Part shown: positions 39,000 to 39,165 of the stretch, piece by piece
How positions within the stretch are numbered: position 1 is the stretch's first letter
Layout: the number at the start of each line of letters is the position of its first letter
Source of the DNA: Priapulus caudatus
Taxonomy: Eukaryota; Priapulida; Priapulimorpha; Priapulimorphida; Priapulidae
Assembly: GCF_000485595.1 (NCBI RefSeq)
Contig: NW_014577105.1
Coordinates: 200,585 to 239,749, forward strand
Direction of reading: 5' to 3'
DNA length: 39,165 bases
Position numbers and translations under genes: made by a program
Notes under the pieces: generated by a model
Database searches by the model: none
Told to the model about the DNA's origin: nothing
The model's input: only the letters and a program-made list of their open reading frames with translations

Positions 39000-39165
39000 T
39001 AGTAACGTAGAGCACTCGGAGAGCACAAGACCCATCCGCAAAGCAGCTGAAATTCTGTCACTGTAGAATTTTTTTCATTATTAATTAATTAATTAAAATA
39101 ATTAATGGTGGATCCGGATGGACGACCAAAAAGTAATCAATTCTACATTACGCGCGATTTCTGAA
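39000..39165. mobile_element. CTCCGCC-type repeat, cut by window end
   Basis: AGTAACGTAGAGCACTCGGA and CTGAAATTCTGTCACTG, then (TTAATT)n and TGGATCCGGATG, the same order as the element at 13183. The right end lies beyond the window. Confidence 0.7.

Larger units (their letters stand above)
34375..39105. repeat. Indel-rich second copy of 23940-25225 plus 28980-31915
   Basis: 34375-35740 matches 23940-25228, 35830-36660 matches the 28980-29700 minisatellite, and 36665-39105 matches 29700-31915, all in the same orientation. Single-base insertions predominate, so this copy is longer throughout. The 25.23-28.9 kb block with the tail exons is absent. After (TTAATT)n at about 39078 it continues into sequence absent from the first copy. 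Confidence 0.9.

Overview
The window is eukaryotic nuclear DNA, most likely from a marine or other invertebrate bilaterian. Its genes are split into short exons with GT-AG introns. Simple repeats are abundant, several DNA-transposon MITE families are present, and there are internal blocks of TTAGGG-type repeat (the telomere unit of most non-insect, non-nematode animals). The species cannot be named from the sequence.

The + strand from 984 to at least 21557, and probably to 28046, carries most of a transmembrane channel-like (TMC) gene, starting inside its N-terminal part. Fourteen TMC exons were placed by splice sites, phase continuity and family motifs: [49 protein letters not shown] and [12 protein letters not shown]. 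An unusually long Thr/Ser/Asn-rich segment of about 325 residues is encoded at 12283-14161, between TM5 and the CWETMVGQ motif. Two large exons (25812-26373 and 26636-28046), joined in perfect phase, encode a Pro/Ser/Thr-rich disordered region that I infer to be the TMC cytoplasmic tail. On the opposite strand, 30828-31408 holds the last two exons of betaine-homocysteine S-methyltransferase (BHMT). It is convergent with the TMC gene.

Two long internal duplications disturb the order. (i) TMC exons at 22430-23787 are intact, while a frame-broken copy lies at 16202-17524 in the position that gene order predicts. (ii) 34375-39105 is a second, indel-rich copy of 23940-25225 joined to 28980-31915, including both BHMT exons, but lacking the 25.2-28.9 kb tail-exon block. 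The scattered single-base indels fall equally in exons and non-coding DNA, and the breakpoints sit in simple repeats. This looks more like unpolished long-read gap filling plus misplaced contigs than like evolved pseudogenes.

The introns hold the most unusual material: a 46-unit, 31-bp minisatellite that starts exactly at a splice donor, with nearly every unit carrying a donor-like CAG|GTAT and a hairpin; a 100-bp MITE whose apparent 12-bp target duplication spans an exon/intron junction; inverted telomere-like arrays on either side of an exon; a large foldback element with a purine/pyrimidine core; a textbook hAT MITE with an 8-bp target duplication; a Harbinger-like MITE; and long GT, TA, TATG, CT, GAA and GTGC-type arrays. 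No undescribed enzymatic or defence system was found. The donor-carrying minisatellite is the best candidate for something new.
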